DNA of 64,000 nucleotides from Methylobacterium gossipiicola (GCF_900113485.1 NZ_FOPM01000007.1:1-64000); one strand, 5' to 3'. Positions 47,520 through 54,931 are shown, numbered from the stretch's first letter. Numbers and translations: made by a program. The notes: generated from the letters alone by a model not told the origin.

Positions 47520-47969
47520 ATGGCCATGCCCGACACCGAGACGCTTCCGGTTCCCGAGGTGGAAGACGTGCTGCGGGAACTGGCGCCCGCGATTCACCTC
47601 GACCATTGCGTCATCCACGTCTCGGACTGGGATCGGTCGATCGCGTTCTACCGCGACGTCCTCGGGGCCGAGATCATCGCGCGTCCCGTGGGCGCCGCGT
47701 TCCGCTTCGGCGGGGTACAACTCAACGTCCACGGTCCCGGCGTGACGGCGGCGCCGCTCGCCGCCAAGCCCGTGTTGCCGGGCAACAGCGACCTGTGTTT
47801 CCGCTGGTCCGGTCCCATCGAGGGGGCGACGGCGCACCTCGCGGCGCAGGGCGTGGCGGTGGAACTCGGTCCCGTGGAGCGCAATGGCGCGGCGGGGGCG
47901 GGCGTCAGCGTCTATTTCCGCGATCCCGACGGATCGCTGCTGGAATTCATCACCTATCCGGAGGTGTGA
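47520..47969 (+). CDS. VOC (glyoxalase/bleomycin resistance) family protein
   Basis: 149 residues from ATG 47520; ATG 47526 is equally likely given GAGG just before it. The fold is seen in LDHCVIHVSDWDRSIAFYRD, RFGGVQLNVHG and a final VYFRDPDGSLLEFITY, which provide the metal His/Glu pattern of vicinal oxygen chelate proteins. Both beta-alpha-beta-beta-beta modules are present. Substrate not predictable. Confidence 0.85.
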   Translation: MAMPDTETLPVPEVEDVLRELAPAIHLDHCVIHVSDWDRSIAFYRDVLGAEIIARPVGAAFRFGGVQLNVHGPGVTAAPLAAKPVLPGNSDLCFRWSGPIEGATAHLAAQGVAVELGPVERNGAAGAGVSVYFRDPDGSLLEFITYPEV

Positions 47970-48413
47970 TCAGCCCTGGCTCTGGGCGAGCTGCTGATTC
48001 GTCTGTTCGAGGCGCAGGGCGAGTTCGCGCAGGACCGCGATGCCGATCTGTGGGAACTGCGCCAGGAGTTCGAGGAAGACCGTACGGTCGATGCGCAGCG
48101 CCGTGAGGGTCGTCAGGGCCGTCACCGTGGCCGAGCGCGGCTGTTCGGCGAGGATTCCCATTTCGCCCAGGAGGGCGTTGGCGCCGAGCAGCGCCAGACG
48201 AAACCGCCCCTGCGGCCCGTCGATGGACACTTCCGCCTCGCCTTCCAGGAGGAGGTAGGCGGCGTCCGCCGCGTCGCCCCGGGCGAACAGGGCCTGGCCG
48301 GCTTCGAAATGCACCCGCTCGCTCGTGAAGGCGAGGAGCTTCAGGCGCGAGGGCTCGACGCCCCGGAACAGGGGGACCTGTCGGAGGGACGAGACTTCGG
48401 TCTCGAGGGTCAT
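47970..48413 (-). CDS. stand-alone cyclic-nucleotide-binding domain protein
   Basis: 147 residues from ATG 48413. One cNMP-binding beta-roll: VPLFRGVEPSRLKLLAFTSE, the phosphate-binding cassette region LLGEMGILAEQPRSATVTAL, then helices to the C terminus (GIAVLRELALRLEQTNQQL). The Crp-type DNA-binding helix-turn-helix is absent, so it is not itself a transcription factor and probably acts as a sensor or adaptor. Confidence 0.85.
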   Translation of the reverse strand: MTLETEVSSLRQVPLFRGVEPSRLKLLAFTSERVHFEAGQALFARGDAADAAYLLLEGEAEVSIDGPQGRFRLALLGANALLGEMGILAEQPRSATVTALTTLTALRIDRTVFLELLAQFPQIGIAVLRELALRLEQTNQQLAQSQG

Positions 48414-48645
48414 CGGCCGGTCATCGTGCACGTCATGCCGGAACTCATAGCCCATTCGGGTTGCGCGCGCACGAATTGTTCAGATCCGGTGCTCCCTGCG
48501 GCACGGAGCGGTTGGAACCAATCGTGAGGAAGCGAATCGCCGACGACCGTGTGTCGCCGGCAGTCTCGGTACGGTAACGGAAATTCACCCCGATGCTATA
48601 GCCACGCTTGTCCGTCGGGCTTCCATTTGCGGCGATCTTCGCCAA

Positions 48646-48670
48646 GGAACCATCGATATTGGTGAAGGTT
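48646..48670 (+). promoter_or_regulatory. near-consensus EcfG promoter for the KGG gene
   Basis: GGAAC at 48646-48650, 16-bp spacer, GGTT at 48667-48670 (consensus CGTT, one mismatch). It lies 36 bp before the KGG start codon. Confidence 0.5.
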
Positions 48671-48705
48671 GTCTTGGCAGTGAGAGCAATTTTGAGGAGG
48701 CGCTG

Positions 48706-48897
48706 ATGGCATCGAACTCCACCTCGAAGCGGGGCTTTGCCTCGATGGATCTGGAGCGGCAGCGGGAGATCGCGAGCAAGGGTGGGCGCAGTGTGCCGGC
48801 CGAGAAGCGCTCGTTTTCCCAGGATCGTGAGCTGGCTTCGTCGGCCGGACGCAAGGGCGGTCAGTCGACGGGAACGGGTCGTCCCGGCGAGGATTGA
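48706..48897 (+). CDS. KGG-motif stress protein (GsiB/CspD-like, 63 aa)
   Basis: 63 residues, very hydrophilic. Opens SKRGFASMDLERQREIASKG, then SKGGRSVP and AGRKGGQS: the KGG repeats of stress_induced/GsiB-like proteins, thought to act as hydrophilins. Placed at the general stress locus with an EcfG-like element upstream, so induction by stress is likely. AGGAGG precedes the ATG at about seven bases (GAGGAGGCGCTG). Confidence 0.88.
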   Translation: MASNSTSKRGFASMDLERQREIASKGGRSVPAEKRSFSQDRELASSAGRKGGQSTGTGRPGED

Positions 48898-48904
48898 CGG
48901 GTGG

Positions 48905-48931
48905 GCGCCGAGGCTCTCGGAGCCTCGGCGC
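48905..48931 (+). terminator. hairpin after the KGG gene
   Basis: GCGCCGAGGCT / AGCCTCGGCGC, 11-bp perfect stem, eight bases after the stop. A second hairpin, CAGGCCCC / GGGGCCTG followed by TTTG, lies at 48957-48989. Confidence 0.6.
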
Positions 48932-49099
48932 GCCCTCTTGCGGTCTTGAGAACCGAACAGGCCCCTTCCGGGTTGGAGGGGGCCTGTTTGCGTTGATGGG
49001 ATGCTTTGGCGCTCCTTGGAGGGCCACGGGATCAGGATGGTCTCATGCCGGTCGCGCTGGGCTGAGTGCTAACCCCTTCGGTAAGGGGGCTGTTTGCGT

Positions 49100-49465
49100 T
49101 TACGAGATGCACCGCCCCGGCAACATGCGCCGGGCCTCGGGGCCAGCGAGGGAGCTGATGGCACCTTCACAGCCTTCGCGCATGAGGCGACGCACCTTCG
49201 GGGTCTCTTTCTCGCTCGCAGTACGCGCCGGCTGGTTCGAAGCCGTGGAGTTCGCACGATTCACGGGGCGTGCGATGGAGGCGAGACGGATCGGGCTGAT
49301 CGCCGTCGAGGCGACGCGCTGTCCGGGAAGCGCGGCTTGCCGCGCCATCGGCGCGGCGGTCGCGCCGAGCCAGTGATCGGCGGTCTGTTGTACCGTCGGT
49401 TGGACCAAGATGGTCAGGAGGGCTGCGGGTCCGCTGATGCTGAGGAGGAAGCCCGACCGAAACAT
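49100..49465 (-). CDS. small secreted protein under an EcfG promoter (121 aa)
   Basis: ATG 49465 with GGGAGACAA upstream. The N terminus MFRSGFLLSISGPAALLTIL is a signal peptide or anchor. The mature chain is basic with two Cys near the end (REGCEGAISSL, PGRCIS). No family recognised. A perfect EcfG promoter at 49531-49507 on the same strand supports the gene and places it in the general stress regulon. Confidence 0.65.
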   Translation of the reverse strand: MFRSGFLLSISGPAALLTILVQPTVQQTADHWLGATAAPMARQAALPGQRVASTAISPIRLASIARPVNRANSTASNQPARTASEKETPKVRRLMREGCEGAISSLAGPEARRMLPGRCIS

Positions 49466-49506
49466 CGTCGTTGTCTCCCAAAAGGAGCTTGACAGGATGT
49501 CATAAC

Positions 49507-49531
49507 AACGCCGTCAGACCTTGACGGTTCC
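49507..49531 (-). promoter_or_regulatory. EcfG promoter of the small secreted gene
   Basis: Minus strand GGAAC (49531-49527), 16-bp spacer, CGTT (49510-49507), 42 bp before the ATG at 49465. Perfect match to the alphaproteobacterial general-stress sigma consensus. Confidence 0.75.
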
Positions 49532-49674
49532 TCGACTGTTTCGAAATGGGCAAACACAATAATGATCGTATCGAAAATCATTAGGATTTGACGGATCTGG
49601 CCATCGTCCCGCACGGCGGGGCGTGGCGAAAAAGCATCAAATTGCGAAAAATCGGAGCTCCTCGGGCCTCGGTT

Positions 49675-49699
49675 GGAACGGCGTGACCGCGAAACCGTT
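49675..49699 (+). promoter_or_regulatory. EcfG promoter of a putative small RNA
   Basis: GGAAC (49675-49679), 16-bp spacer, CGTT (49696-49699). No open frame with a ribosome-binding site follows; instead a strong terminator lies about 65 bp downstream. Confidence 0.75.
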
Positions 49700-49704
49700 G
49701 TTCC

Positions 49705-49797
49705 ATCACCCGGCCGTCTGGTCCTCCCCCGCAATCCCCTTGTGAACAGGCCGGAACCTCATCGACGGGCTGGAGCTTGCGCTCCGGCCCGTTTTTT
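49705..49797 (+). ncRNA. putative stress-induced small RNA (GsrN-like candidate)
   Basis: Predicted transcript of about 92 nt from an EcfG promoter to an intrinsic terminator. The first hairpin is CCGGCC (49710-49715) pairing with GGCCGG (49749-49754). Its 33-nt loop contains two C-rich tracts, TCCTCCCCC and ATCCCCTT, suited to pairing with G-rich ribosome-binding sites. The terminator follows: a 12-bp stem at 49765-49792 with a TTGC loop and six T. The position beside phyR, the stress sigma promoter and the exposed C-rich loops match the properties described for GsrN, the general stress RNA of Caulobacter. The comparison is from memory and structural only. Confidence 0.6.
49765..49797 (+). 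terminator. intrinsic terminator of the putative sRNA
   Basis: ACGGGCTGGAGC / GCTCCGGCCCGT with loop TTGC and a six-T run. There is no protein gene upstream on this strand that it could serve. Confidence 0.85.
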
Positions 49798-49819
49798 CGT
49801 GGCCCGGGCCGCATGAAAA

Positions 49820-49842
49820 AGGCCCCGGCGATGCCGGGGCCT
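49820..49842 (-). terminator. intrinsic terminator of phyR
   Basis: Minus strand AGGCCCCGGC / GCCGGGGCC stem followed by TTTTTC, 29 bp after the phyR stop. Confidence 0.8.
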
Positions 49843-49870
49843 CGGGTCGATCCAGGAGGACCGAAGGGGG

Positions 49871-50674
49871 TTAGGCCGACTTCACATCCCGGCGGCGGGC
49901 GCTCTGCTGGAAGAACAGCGCCTGGCTGATCACAGCCGAGACGTTGGCGGGCTGGAACGGCTTGGCGATGAGGAAGGCCGGCTCCGGACGCTCGCCCGTG
50001 AGGAATCGCTCCGGATAGGCTGTGATGAAGATCACCGGCACCTCGAAGGTCTTCAGCAGGTCGTTCACGGCGTCGAGGCCCGAGCTGCCATCGGCGAGCT
50101 GGATATCGGCGAGGATCAAGCCGGGGCGCGTGCCCTCGGAGGCGATCTTGATCGCCTCCGTCCGCGTGCGGGCGACCCCGATGACGTTGTGTCCGAGGCC
50201 CTCCACCAGGGCTTCGAGGTCCATGGCGATGAGGGGCTCGTCCTCGATGATGAGGATCTCGGTGGCCATGTCGGCGGCGAGTTCGCGGCCCGCCTCGTCG
50301 ACGAGGTCGCGGACTTCGCTGACATCGACATCGAGGATGATCGCCGCATCCTCCTCCGAGAAGCCCTCGAGGCAGGAGAGCAGGAAGGCTTGGCGCGGCA
50401 GCGGCGTGATCTGGCCGAGGCGCACTTCCGCCGGCAGGTCGTGCTGCACTTGCTCGCTCTGGCCGTTCACCGAGAGGGAATTCCAGATGCGCGTAAAGAC
50501 GCGGAAGAGGTCGGCCTTGACGTTGGCGCTGCGGCCGAGGGTCTCCGGCTCGTTGACGAGTGTCTCGAGGGTGGCGGCGACGTAGGCATCGCCCGCGACC
50601 TGGCTGCCCGTGAGCGCCCGCGCGTAGCGGCGCAGATACGGCAGGTGCTGCACCACGAGTTGGGCTGTCGACAT
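49871..50674 (-). CDS. phyR: general stress response regulator PhyR
   Basis: 267 residues from ATG 50674. Residues 1-135 form an EcfG-like sigma-mimic domain (LVVQHLPYLRRYARALTGSQ; LPRQAFLLSCLEGFSEEDAA). Residues 138-262 are a receiver domain with the acidic pair IIEDEPL, phosphoacceptor Asp190 in LILADIQLADG, the conserved Thr in VIFITAYPE and Lys in AKPFQPAN. When phosphorylated, the sigma-like part binds NepR and frees EcfG, switching on the stress regulon. Divergent from nepR with its own perfect EcfG promoter, which implies positive feedback. Confidence 0.97.
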   Translation of the reverse strand: MSTAQLVVQHLPYLRRYARALTGSQVAGDAYVAATLETLVNEPETLGRSANVKADLFRVFTRIWNSLSVNGQSEQVQHDLPAEVRLGQITPLPRQAFLLSCLEGFSEEDAAIILDVDVSEVRDLVDEAGRELAADMATEILIIEDEPLIAMDLEALVEGLGHNVIGVARTRTEAIKIASEGTRPGLILADIQLADGSSGLDAVNDLLKTFEVPVIFITAYPERFLTGERPEPAFLIAKPFQPANVSAVISQALFFQQSARRRDVKSA

Positions 50675-50725
50675 ACTATCCCCTTGGCTTTGCCGTTCTG
50701 GGCCGCCTCTTGGCCGTTCCGCCAC

Positions 50726-50750
50726 AACGCGGGATAAAGGGCTGCGTTCC
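50726..50750 (-). promoter_or_regulatory. EcfG promoter of phyR
   Basis: Minus strand GGAAC (50750-50746), 16-bp spacer, CGTT (50729-50726), about 52 bp before the phyR start. Back to back with the nepR promoter; the two -35 elements are only 8 bp apart. Confidence 0.8.
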
Positions 50751-50758
50751 GCGCTGCG

Positions 50759-50783
50759 GGAACCGACTGTTCACATCGGCGTT
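50759..50783 (+). promoter_or_regulatory. EcfG promoter of nepR
   Basis: GGAAC (50759-50763), 16-bp spacer, CGTT (50780-50783), 77 bp upstream of the nepR ATG. Confidence 0.8.
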
Positions 50784-50859
50784 GCAGGTGCAGCCATGGC
50801 CTAAGTCGGGCCGCAAAACAATTGCGGCGATGCCCGTGCGGCATCGAGGGGAAGAACGG

Positions 50860-51078
50860 ATGACAGACCACGACGAGGGCGGTTCCCCGCCGGGGGAGAC
50901 GGCCCTGCGTGCCAAGGAGGAGACCCGTGGCCGGGGATTGAGCGATCACACGCAGAAACGCATCGGACTTCACCTGAGGGCGCTCTACGATCAGATCGTC
51001 GAGCAGCCCGTGCCGGATCGGTTTCGCGATCTCATCGCTCAACTCGAAGCCACGCCGTCGGACGATCCGGCGTCCTGA
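50860..51078 (+). CDS. nepR: anti-sigma factor NepR
   Basis: 72 residues from ATG 50860, preceded by GAGGGGAAG. The C-terminal half, KRIGLHLRALYDQIVEQPVP followed by DRFRDLIAQLE, is the NepR consensus of two amphipathic helices that clamp EcfG or phospho-PhyR. The N-terminal half is disordered and charged, as usual. No ecfG follows, so the sigma factor is encoded elsewhere, as I recall for Methylobacterium. Its EcfG promoter provides negative feedback. Confidence 0.95.
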   Translation: MTDHDEGGSPPGETALRAKEETRGRGLSDHTQKRIGLHLRALYDQIVEQPVPDRFRDLIAQLEATPSDDPAS

Positions 51079-51105
51079 GGCGCCGGATGGCGTCAATCGC
51101 GAAAA

Positions 51106-51150
51106 CACGAACAGGAAGAGGGCCGCCGGGCGGCCCTCTTCCTGTTCGTG
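51106..51150. terminator. very long bidirectional terminator hairpin
   Basis: A 22-bp perfect inverted repeat (arms begin CACGAACAGGAAGAGGG and end CCCTCTTCCTGTTCGTG) with a one-base centre, between the convergent nepR and DUF1328 genes. It would terminate from both sides. Confidence 0.75.
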
Positions 51151-51219
51151 CCGTCTCCGGCCCCTCGAAGGGGCCGGCTCGGTGGGCGGACCACACGGCC
51201 CGCCCGTCGAGGATCGTCC

Positions 51220-51396
51220 TTACAGGGTCGGCGAACGGCCGCGCATCAGGCCGATGACGGCCGAGATGGCGAACAGCACGATGGCGACGAAGAAGACGAG
51301 CTTGGCGGCTTCCATGGCGGTGCCGGCGATGCCGCCGAATCCGAGCAGAGCGGCCACGAGAGCGACGACGAGGAAAGTAACGGCCCAACCCAGCAT
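51220..51396 (-). CDS. DUF1328 (YtjA-like) membrane protein, 58 aa
   Basis: ATG 51396. Two hydrophobic helices: [20 protein letters not shown] and [17 protein letters not shown], with [13 protein letters not shown] between them; this is the DUF1328/YtjA family. A perfect EcfG promoter lies 58 bp upstream. Small membrane proteins of this family are often stress-induced in Rhizobiales; biochemical function is unknown. It ends just before the long hairpin shared with nepR. Confidence 0.9.
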   Translation of the reverse strand: MLGWAVTFLVVALVAALLGFGGIAGTAMEAAKLVFFVAIVLFAISAVIGLMRGRSPTL

Positions 51397-51453
51397 CTGA
51401 CTCTATCCTTCGAAAGACCGGCGCAGCGTCGGCTGCGACCTCATTGCAGCGAT

Positions 51454-51478
51454 AACGCCAAGTTTTCACCCCGGTTCC
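51454..51478 (-). promoter_or_regulatory. EcfG promoter of the DUF1328 gene
   Basis: Minus strand GGAAC (51478-51474), 16-bp spacer, CGTT (51457-51454), 58 bp upstream of the ATG at 51396. Confidence 0.8.
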
Positions 51479-51779
51479 GCCCCAGCGTTCGTCGAATGGG
51501 GGCTCGGCACGACGATTCCTCGCGCGGGTTCGCCGCGATCCTAATCCGGCAACCATCCTCGGCCGGGGAACCCGGCCTGTCCTTGCCAGGGGACGCCGGG
51601 GCTGTCAGATTTCCCGGGACGCTGACACCGCGTGGGGGCACGCGGGTGTCGGACCGGGGCAATGTCCCGGGGGGCATGGCTTTTGCGCGTCATGTCCCGG
51701 TGGCGCGAAGGTGCGGCGGATTGACGTTCGACCCTGCGCAGCCACACCGGCACTCGTTATGTCTTCCTTAACCGGTGCA

Positions 51780-51805
51780 GGAACCGGCCCGTCCCGGGTC
51801 GCGTT
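51780..51805 (+). promoter_or_regulatory. EcfG promoter of the 53-residue peptide
   Basis: GGAAC (51780-51784), 17-bp spacer, CGTT (51802-51805), 31 bp before the ATG at 51836. Confidence 0.7.
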
Positions 51806-51835
51806 CGTTGTCCGTCGTTGATCGAGGAGCCCGTG

Positions 51836-51997
51836 ATGAAGGAATCGCCCATCGGATCGCTCGTGCGGCGGCTCGTGAAGGCGGTGGGTACGGTGGGAGA
51901 CGCCGTATCCCGCGGTCTCGGTGCCCTGGTCGAGGGGGCGGCACCCGCGCCGCAGCTCGTGCCCGTCCGGGTTCGGCAGACGCGCCGTCGGCCGTGA
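51836..51997 (+). CDS. 53-residue basic peptide under an EcfG promoter
   Basis: ATG 51836 with GAGGAG nine bases upstream. Residues 5-33 (PIGSLVRRLVKAVGTVGDAV) form an amphipathic helix with clustered Arg/Lys; the C terminus is VRVRQTRRRP. It could associate with membranes or nucleic acid. No family recognised. The strong ribosome-binding site and perfect stress promoter argue that it is real. Confidence 0.6.
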   Translation: MKESPIGSLVRRLVKAVGTVGDAVSRGLGALVEGAAPAPQLVPVRVRQTRRRP

Positions 51998-52033
51998 GGG
52001 CGGGCAAGCTGGTCCCAATCGGGGGCCGGCACT

Positions 52034-53392
52034 TCAGTAAAGTGCCGTCGATCTGAGTCCGAAGACATATCCGCCGTCGAGATGCGCTCCGGGTTTCGAC
52101 GGATTTTCGATCCCGCCGCCCGGATTGAACACGCATTGGATATCCGGCTGAACCGTCCAGCCGGGCGCCACCTGCATCTGATACGAGAGTTCGAGACTCG
52201 CCTCCGCCGTTCGGACGAAGCCGCCGCCGCCGAAGGTCAGCCGGTCGCGGTCGAAGCCGCGGGCCGCCGCGCCGATCCGGGCGTAGATGACGCTCAGACC
52301 GAACAGGTCGTCCGGTCGTCCCGGCACCAGACCGGCGACGACGAGTCCCCCATCCGCCCAGAGGTCGATGAGGTTGCGGTCGGAGGGGCTGCCCGCGAGT
52401 CGGGCATAGACCGAAATCCCGCTCGCCGGTCCGCCCCCCTCGGGGCGGTAGAGTTGCTGATCCATCACCGCGTAGAGGCCGCCGGTGCCGCGCAGACGCC
52501 GCGCCGATCCCAGGCTCGCCGGATCGCCGAGGCGCAGGCCCTCGGCGTCGAAGCGCAGATGCGCCGCCGGCCCGACATGCCGGTAGCCTCCGAGCTTGAG
52601 GCTGCCCGCGAGGCCGGGTGCGTCCGCATCCTGATTCCACCGCGTCTGCAATTCGGCCATCACCAGGGGCGGATCGGTCAGACGAAAATTCGTCCCGTGC
52701 CGGTTGGTCATGCCCTGGTCGCCCGGATCGCCGTTGAACACGGCGAGGAGCCCCGAGAGGTGGGGCATCGGATCGTAGCGCAGGCGCAGGCCCGGCGTGG
52801 CCAGGGGATAGGCCGGGCCGCCGCTCGGCAGGTTGGCGCCCGTGATGGTGGGCCAATCGTTGCTCAAGAACGGTTTGCCCGTCTCGGAGGCGAAGAACTC
52901 CCCATCCGCCGCGAGCTGCCCGACCCGGAGGGCTACCCCCGAGGCCCAGCGGCGTTCGAGCCAGAGTTCCGACAGGCGCGTGGTGGAGGCAGCCTCGATG
53001 TTGCTCACGGTGACGAGCCGCCGGAAGCTGCGATCGCGCAAGCCCCCGGTGTCGTCGATCCGGAACGCGTTGGCGAAGGCGGTGAACCCGGACAAGCCCG
53101 CCCAACGGTCGAGATCCACCGACAGGATCGCTTCGCTTTTTCCGGCGTAGATCGGCCCGGTGCGGAGGCCGCCCTTCGGATTGCCCAGCACCTCATGGGT
53201 CGACAGGAGGGTCAGGTCGATTCCCCGCGCCCGCAGGGCGGCGCGCACGCCGCCGGGATCGGCGAATGGGCCGAGGGCCGCGCCGATGGAGACCGGGAGC
53301 GGACCCTCCGGTTCGGCGCCGGCCGCCTTCCCGGCGGCGAGCGCCAGGACAAGACAGGCGGCGACGAAAATCCGGAATGACGCTGGCGGCAT
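52034..53392 (-). CDS. OprB-family outer-membrane porin, probably manganese-regulated
   Basis: 452 residues from ATG 53392, preceded by AGGAGAGG; a TTG further upstream is rejected. Signal peptide SFRIFVAACLVLALAAGKAAG-like, then a beta-barrel of the carbohydrate-selective porin family: GGLRDRSFRRLVTVSNIEAA, ELWLERRWASGVALRVGQLA, TPGLRLRYDPMPHLSGLLAV, and a C-terminal barrel strand ending FGLRSTALY. The family moves sugars, but here a MntR-type palindrome lies in the promoter and mntH is the neighbour. By analogy with the Mn channel MnoP of Bradyrhizobium, the cargo may be Mn2+. Confidence 0.85.
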   Translation of the reverse strand: MPPASFRIFVAACLVLALAAGKAAGAEPEGPLPVSIGAALGPFADPGGVRAALRARGIDLTLLSTHEVLGNPKGGLRTGPIYAGKSEAILSVDLDRWAGLSGFTAFANAFRIDDTGGLRDRSFRRLVTVSNIEAASTTRLSELWLERRWASGVALRVGQLAADGEFFASETGKPFLSNDWPTITGANLPSGGPAYPLATPGLRLRYDPMPHLSGLLAVFNGDPGDQGMTNRHGTNFRLTDPPLVMAELQTRWNQDADAPGLAGSLKLGGYRHVGPAAHLRFDAEGLRLGDPASLGSARRLRGTGGLYAVMDQQLYRPEGGGPASGISVYARLAGSPSDRNLIDLWADGGLVVAGLVPGRPDDLFGLSVIYARIGAAARGFDRDRLTFGGGGFVRTAEASLELSYQMQVAPGWTVQPDIQCVFNPGGGIENPSKPGAHLDGGYVFGLRSTALY

Positions 53393-53410
53393 AGAGCCTC
53401 TCCTGAACAA

Positions 53411-53427
53411 TTTAGCCTAGGCTATAA
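53411..53427. promoter_or_regulatory. MntR-type operator upstream of the porin
   Basis: TTTAGCCTAGGCTATAA; the core TAGCCTAGGCTA is a perfect 12-bp palindrome, 20 bp before the porin ATG. Same GC-TATA half-site as the element before mntH. Confidence 0.6.
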
Positions 53428-53533
53428 TTTGGGCGTGCGGCAGCCGTCGGCGCCCGGTCGGAGAACCGGGTCCGTCTGGTGGAGTCTGGGACGGCGGTGT
53501 CGGCGCGGGTTCGTCAGGCCCCGCGCGGCGGGA

Positions 53534-54874
53534 TCAGGCGCCCGTCACCGTGTCGACGAGGAGCTTCAGGTTCAGCACGACGATGAGGCCGGCGATGGCC
53601 CAGGACAGGATCGCGAGCCAGCCCGGGATGACGAGGGCGCCCATCTTGCCCCGGTCGGACACGAACCGGACCAGGGGGATCACCGCGAAGGGCAACTGCA
53701 TCGAGAGCACGACCTGGCTGAGCACGAGGAGCCGGGCGGTACCGGCCTCGCCGTAGAGGGCCGTCACCGCCACCACCGGCACGATGGCGAGGCCACGGGT
53801 GATGAGGCGCCGCGCCCAGTCGGGGATGCGCAGCCGCAGAAAACCCTCCATCACGATCTGGCCCGCGAGGGTCGCCGTGACGGTGGAGTTGAGGCCCGAG
53901 GCCAGGAGCGCCGTGGCGAACAGGGTCGAGGCGATGCCGGCCCCGAGGAGCGGCGACAGCAACTCGTAGGCTTGCTCGATCTCCTCCACGTCCGTGCGGC
54001 CATGGGCGTGGAACACCGACGCCGCCAGGATCAGGATCGCGGCGTTGACGAACAGGGCCAGCATCAGCGCGATGGTGGAATCGGCCACGGCGAAGCGCAG
54101 GGCCTCGCGCCGACCCGTATCGGTGCGCGGGTAGGCGCGCGTCTGCACGATGGAGGAGTGGAGGTAGAGGTTGTGCGGCATCACCGTCGCGCCGATGATC
54201 CCGATTGCGATGTAGAGGGCGGCCGGGTTGGTCACCACCTCGGGCGTCGGCAGGAAGCCGGCCAGCACGGCGTGCAGCGGTGGATGCGCCAGGGCGATCT
54301 GGATGCCGAAGCACACGAAGATCACGCCGAGCAACGCCATCACGAAGGCTTCGAGCGCCCGGAAACCCCGCCGCATCAGCAGCAGGATGAGGAAGACGTC
54401 CAGCGCCGTGATGAGCGCCCCGACAACCAGGGGGATGCCGAACAGGAGTTTCAGGGCGATGGCGGTGCCGATGACCTCGGCGAGGTCGCAGGCGATGATC
54501 GCCGCCTCGCAGGCCAGCCATAGGACGAAGCCCACGGGGCGCGAATAGTGGTCGCGGCACGCCTGGGCGAGGTCGCGGCCCGTGGCGATGCCCAGCCGCG
54601 CCGAGAGCGCCTGCAGCACGATGGCCATGAGGTTCGAGAGCAGGATGACGCAGAGGAGGGTGTAGCCGAACCGGGCGCCGCCGGCGATGTCGGTCGCCCA
54701 GTTGCCCGGGTCCATGTAGCCCACCGAGATCATGTAGCCCGGCCCGAGGAAGCCCAGCAGCCGCCGCAGCCAGGAGCCCGTCTGCCGCACGGGCACGCTG
54801 CCGTTCAGGGAGCCGAGGCTCGGCTGCTCCCGTGTGTCGCGGGCCACGCGCCACGCCCGTTCCTCATGTCCCAT
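53534..54874 (-). CDS. mntH: Nramp-family manganese transporter
   Basis: 446 residues from ATG 54874; the longer frame upstream runs through the operator and is rejected. Eleven membrane helices. Metal-binding motifs DPGNWATD in helix 1 and [17 protein letters not shown] in helix 6 are intact; [19 protein letters not shown] is also typical. Proton-coupled Mn2+ (and Fe2+) import across the inner membrane. Preceded by a GCTATA palindrome and followed, after about 140 bp, by the porin gene. Confidence 0.95.
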   Translation of the reverse strand: MGHEERAWRVARDTREQPSLGSLNGSVPVRQTGSWLRRLLGFLGPGYMISVGYMDPGNWATDIAGGARFGYTLLCVILLSNLMAIVLQALSARLGIATGRDLAQACRDHYSRPVGFVLWLACEAAIIACDLAEVIGTAIALKLLFGIPLVVGALITALDVFLILLLMRRGFRALEAFVMALLGVIFVCFGIQIALAHPPLHAVLAGFLPTPEVVTNPAALYIAIGIIGATVMPHNLYLHSSIVQTRAYPRTDTGRREALRFAVADSTIALMLALFVNAAILILAASVFHAHGRTDVEEIEQAYELLSPLLGAGIASTLFATALLASGLNSTVTATLAGQIVMEGFLRLRIPDWARRLITRGLAIVPVVAVTALYGEAGTARLLVLSQVVLSMQLPFAVIPLVRFVSDRGKMGALVIPGWLAILSWAIAGLIVVLNLKLLVDTVTGA

Positions 54875-54931
54875 CGGCCCGAACGATCCCCCGGCGAGGC
54901 CACACCAACGCCCCAGCTTCGATGGGTGAGA

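Larger units (their letters stand above)
51397..51835. other. intergenic region between two EcfG-driven small genes
   Basis: 439 bp with no supportable gene. It contains the DUF1328 promoter at one end and the promoter of the 53-residue peptide at the other, plus an imperfect inverted repeat GACACCGCGT / ACGCGGGTGTC at 51624-51650. Nothing else is seen. Confidence 0.5.

Noticed and set aside
49590..49620. TTGACG as a sigma-70 -35 for the putative sRNA
   Set aside because: No acceptable -10 at 16-18 bp; the EcfG element at 49675 is a perfect match and better placed.
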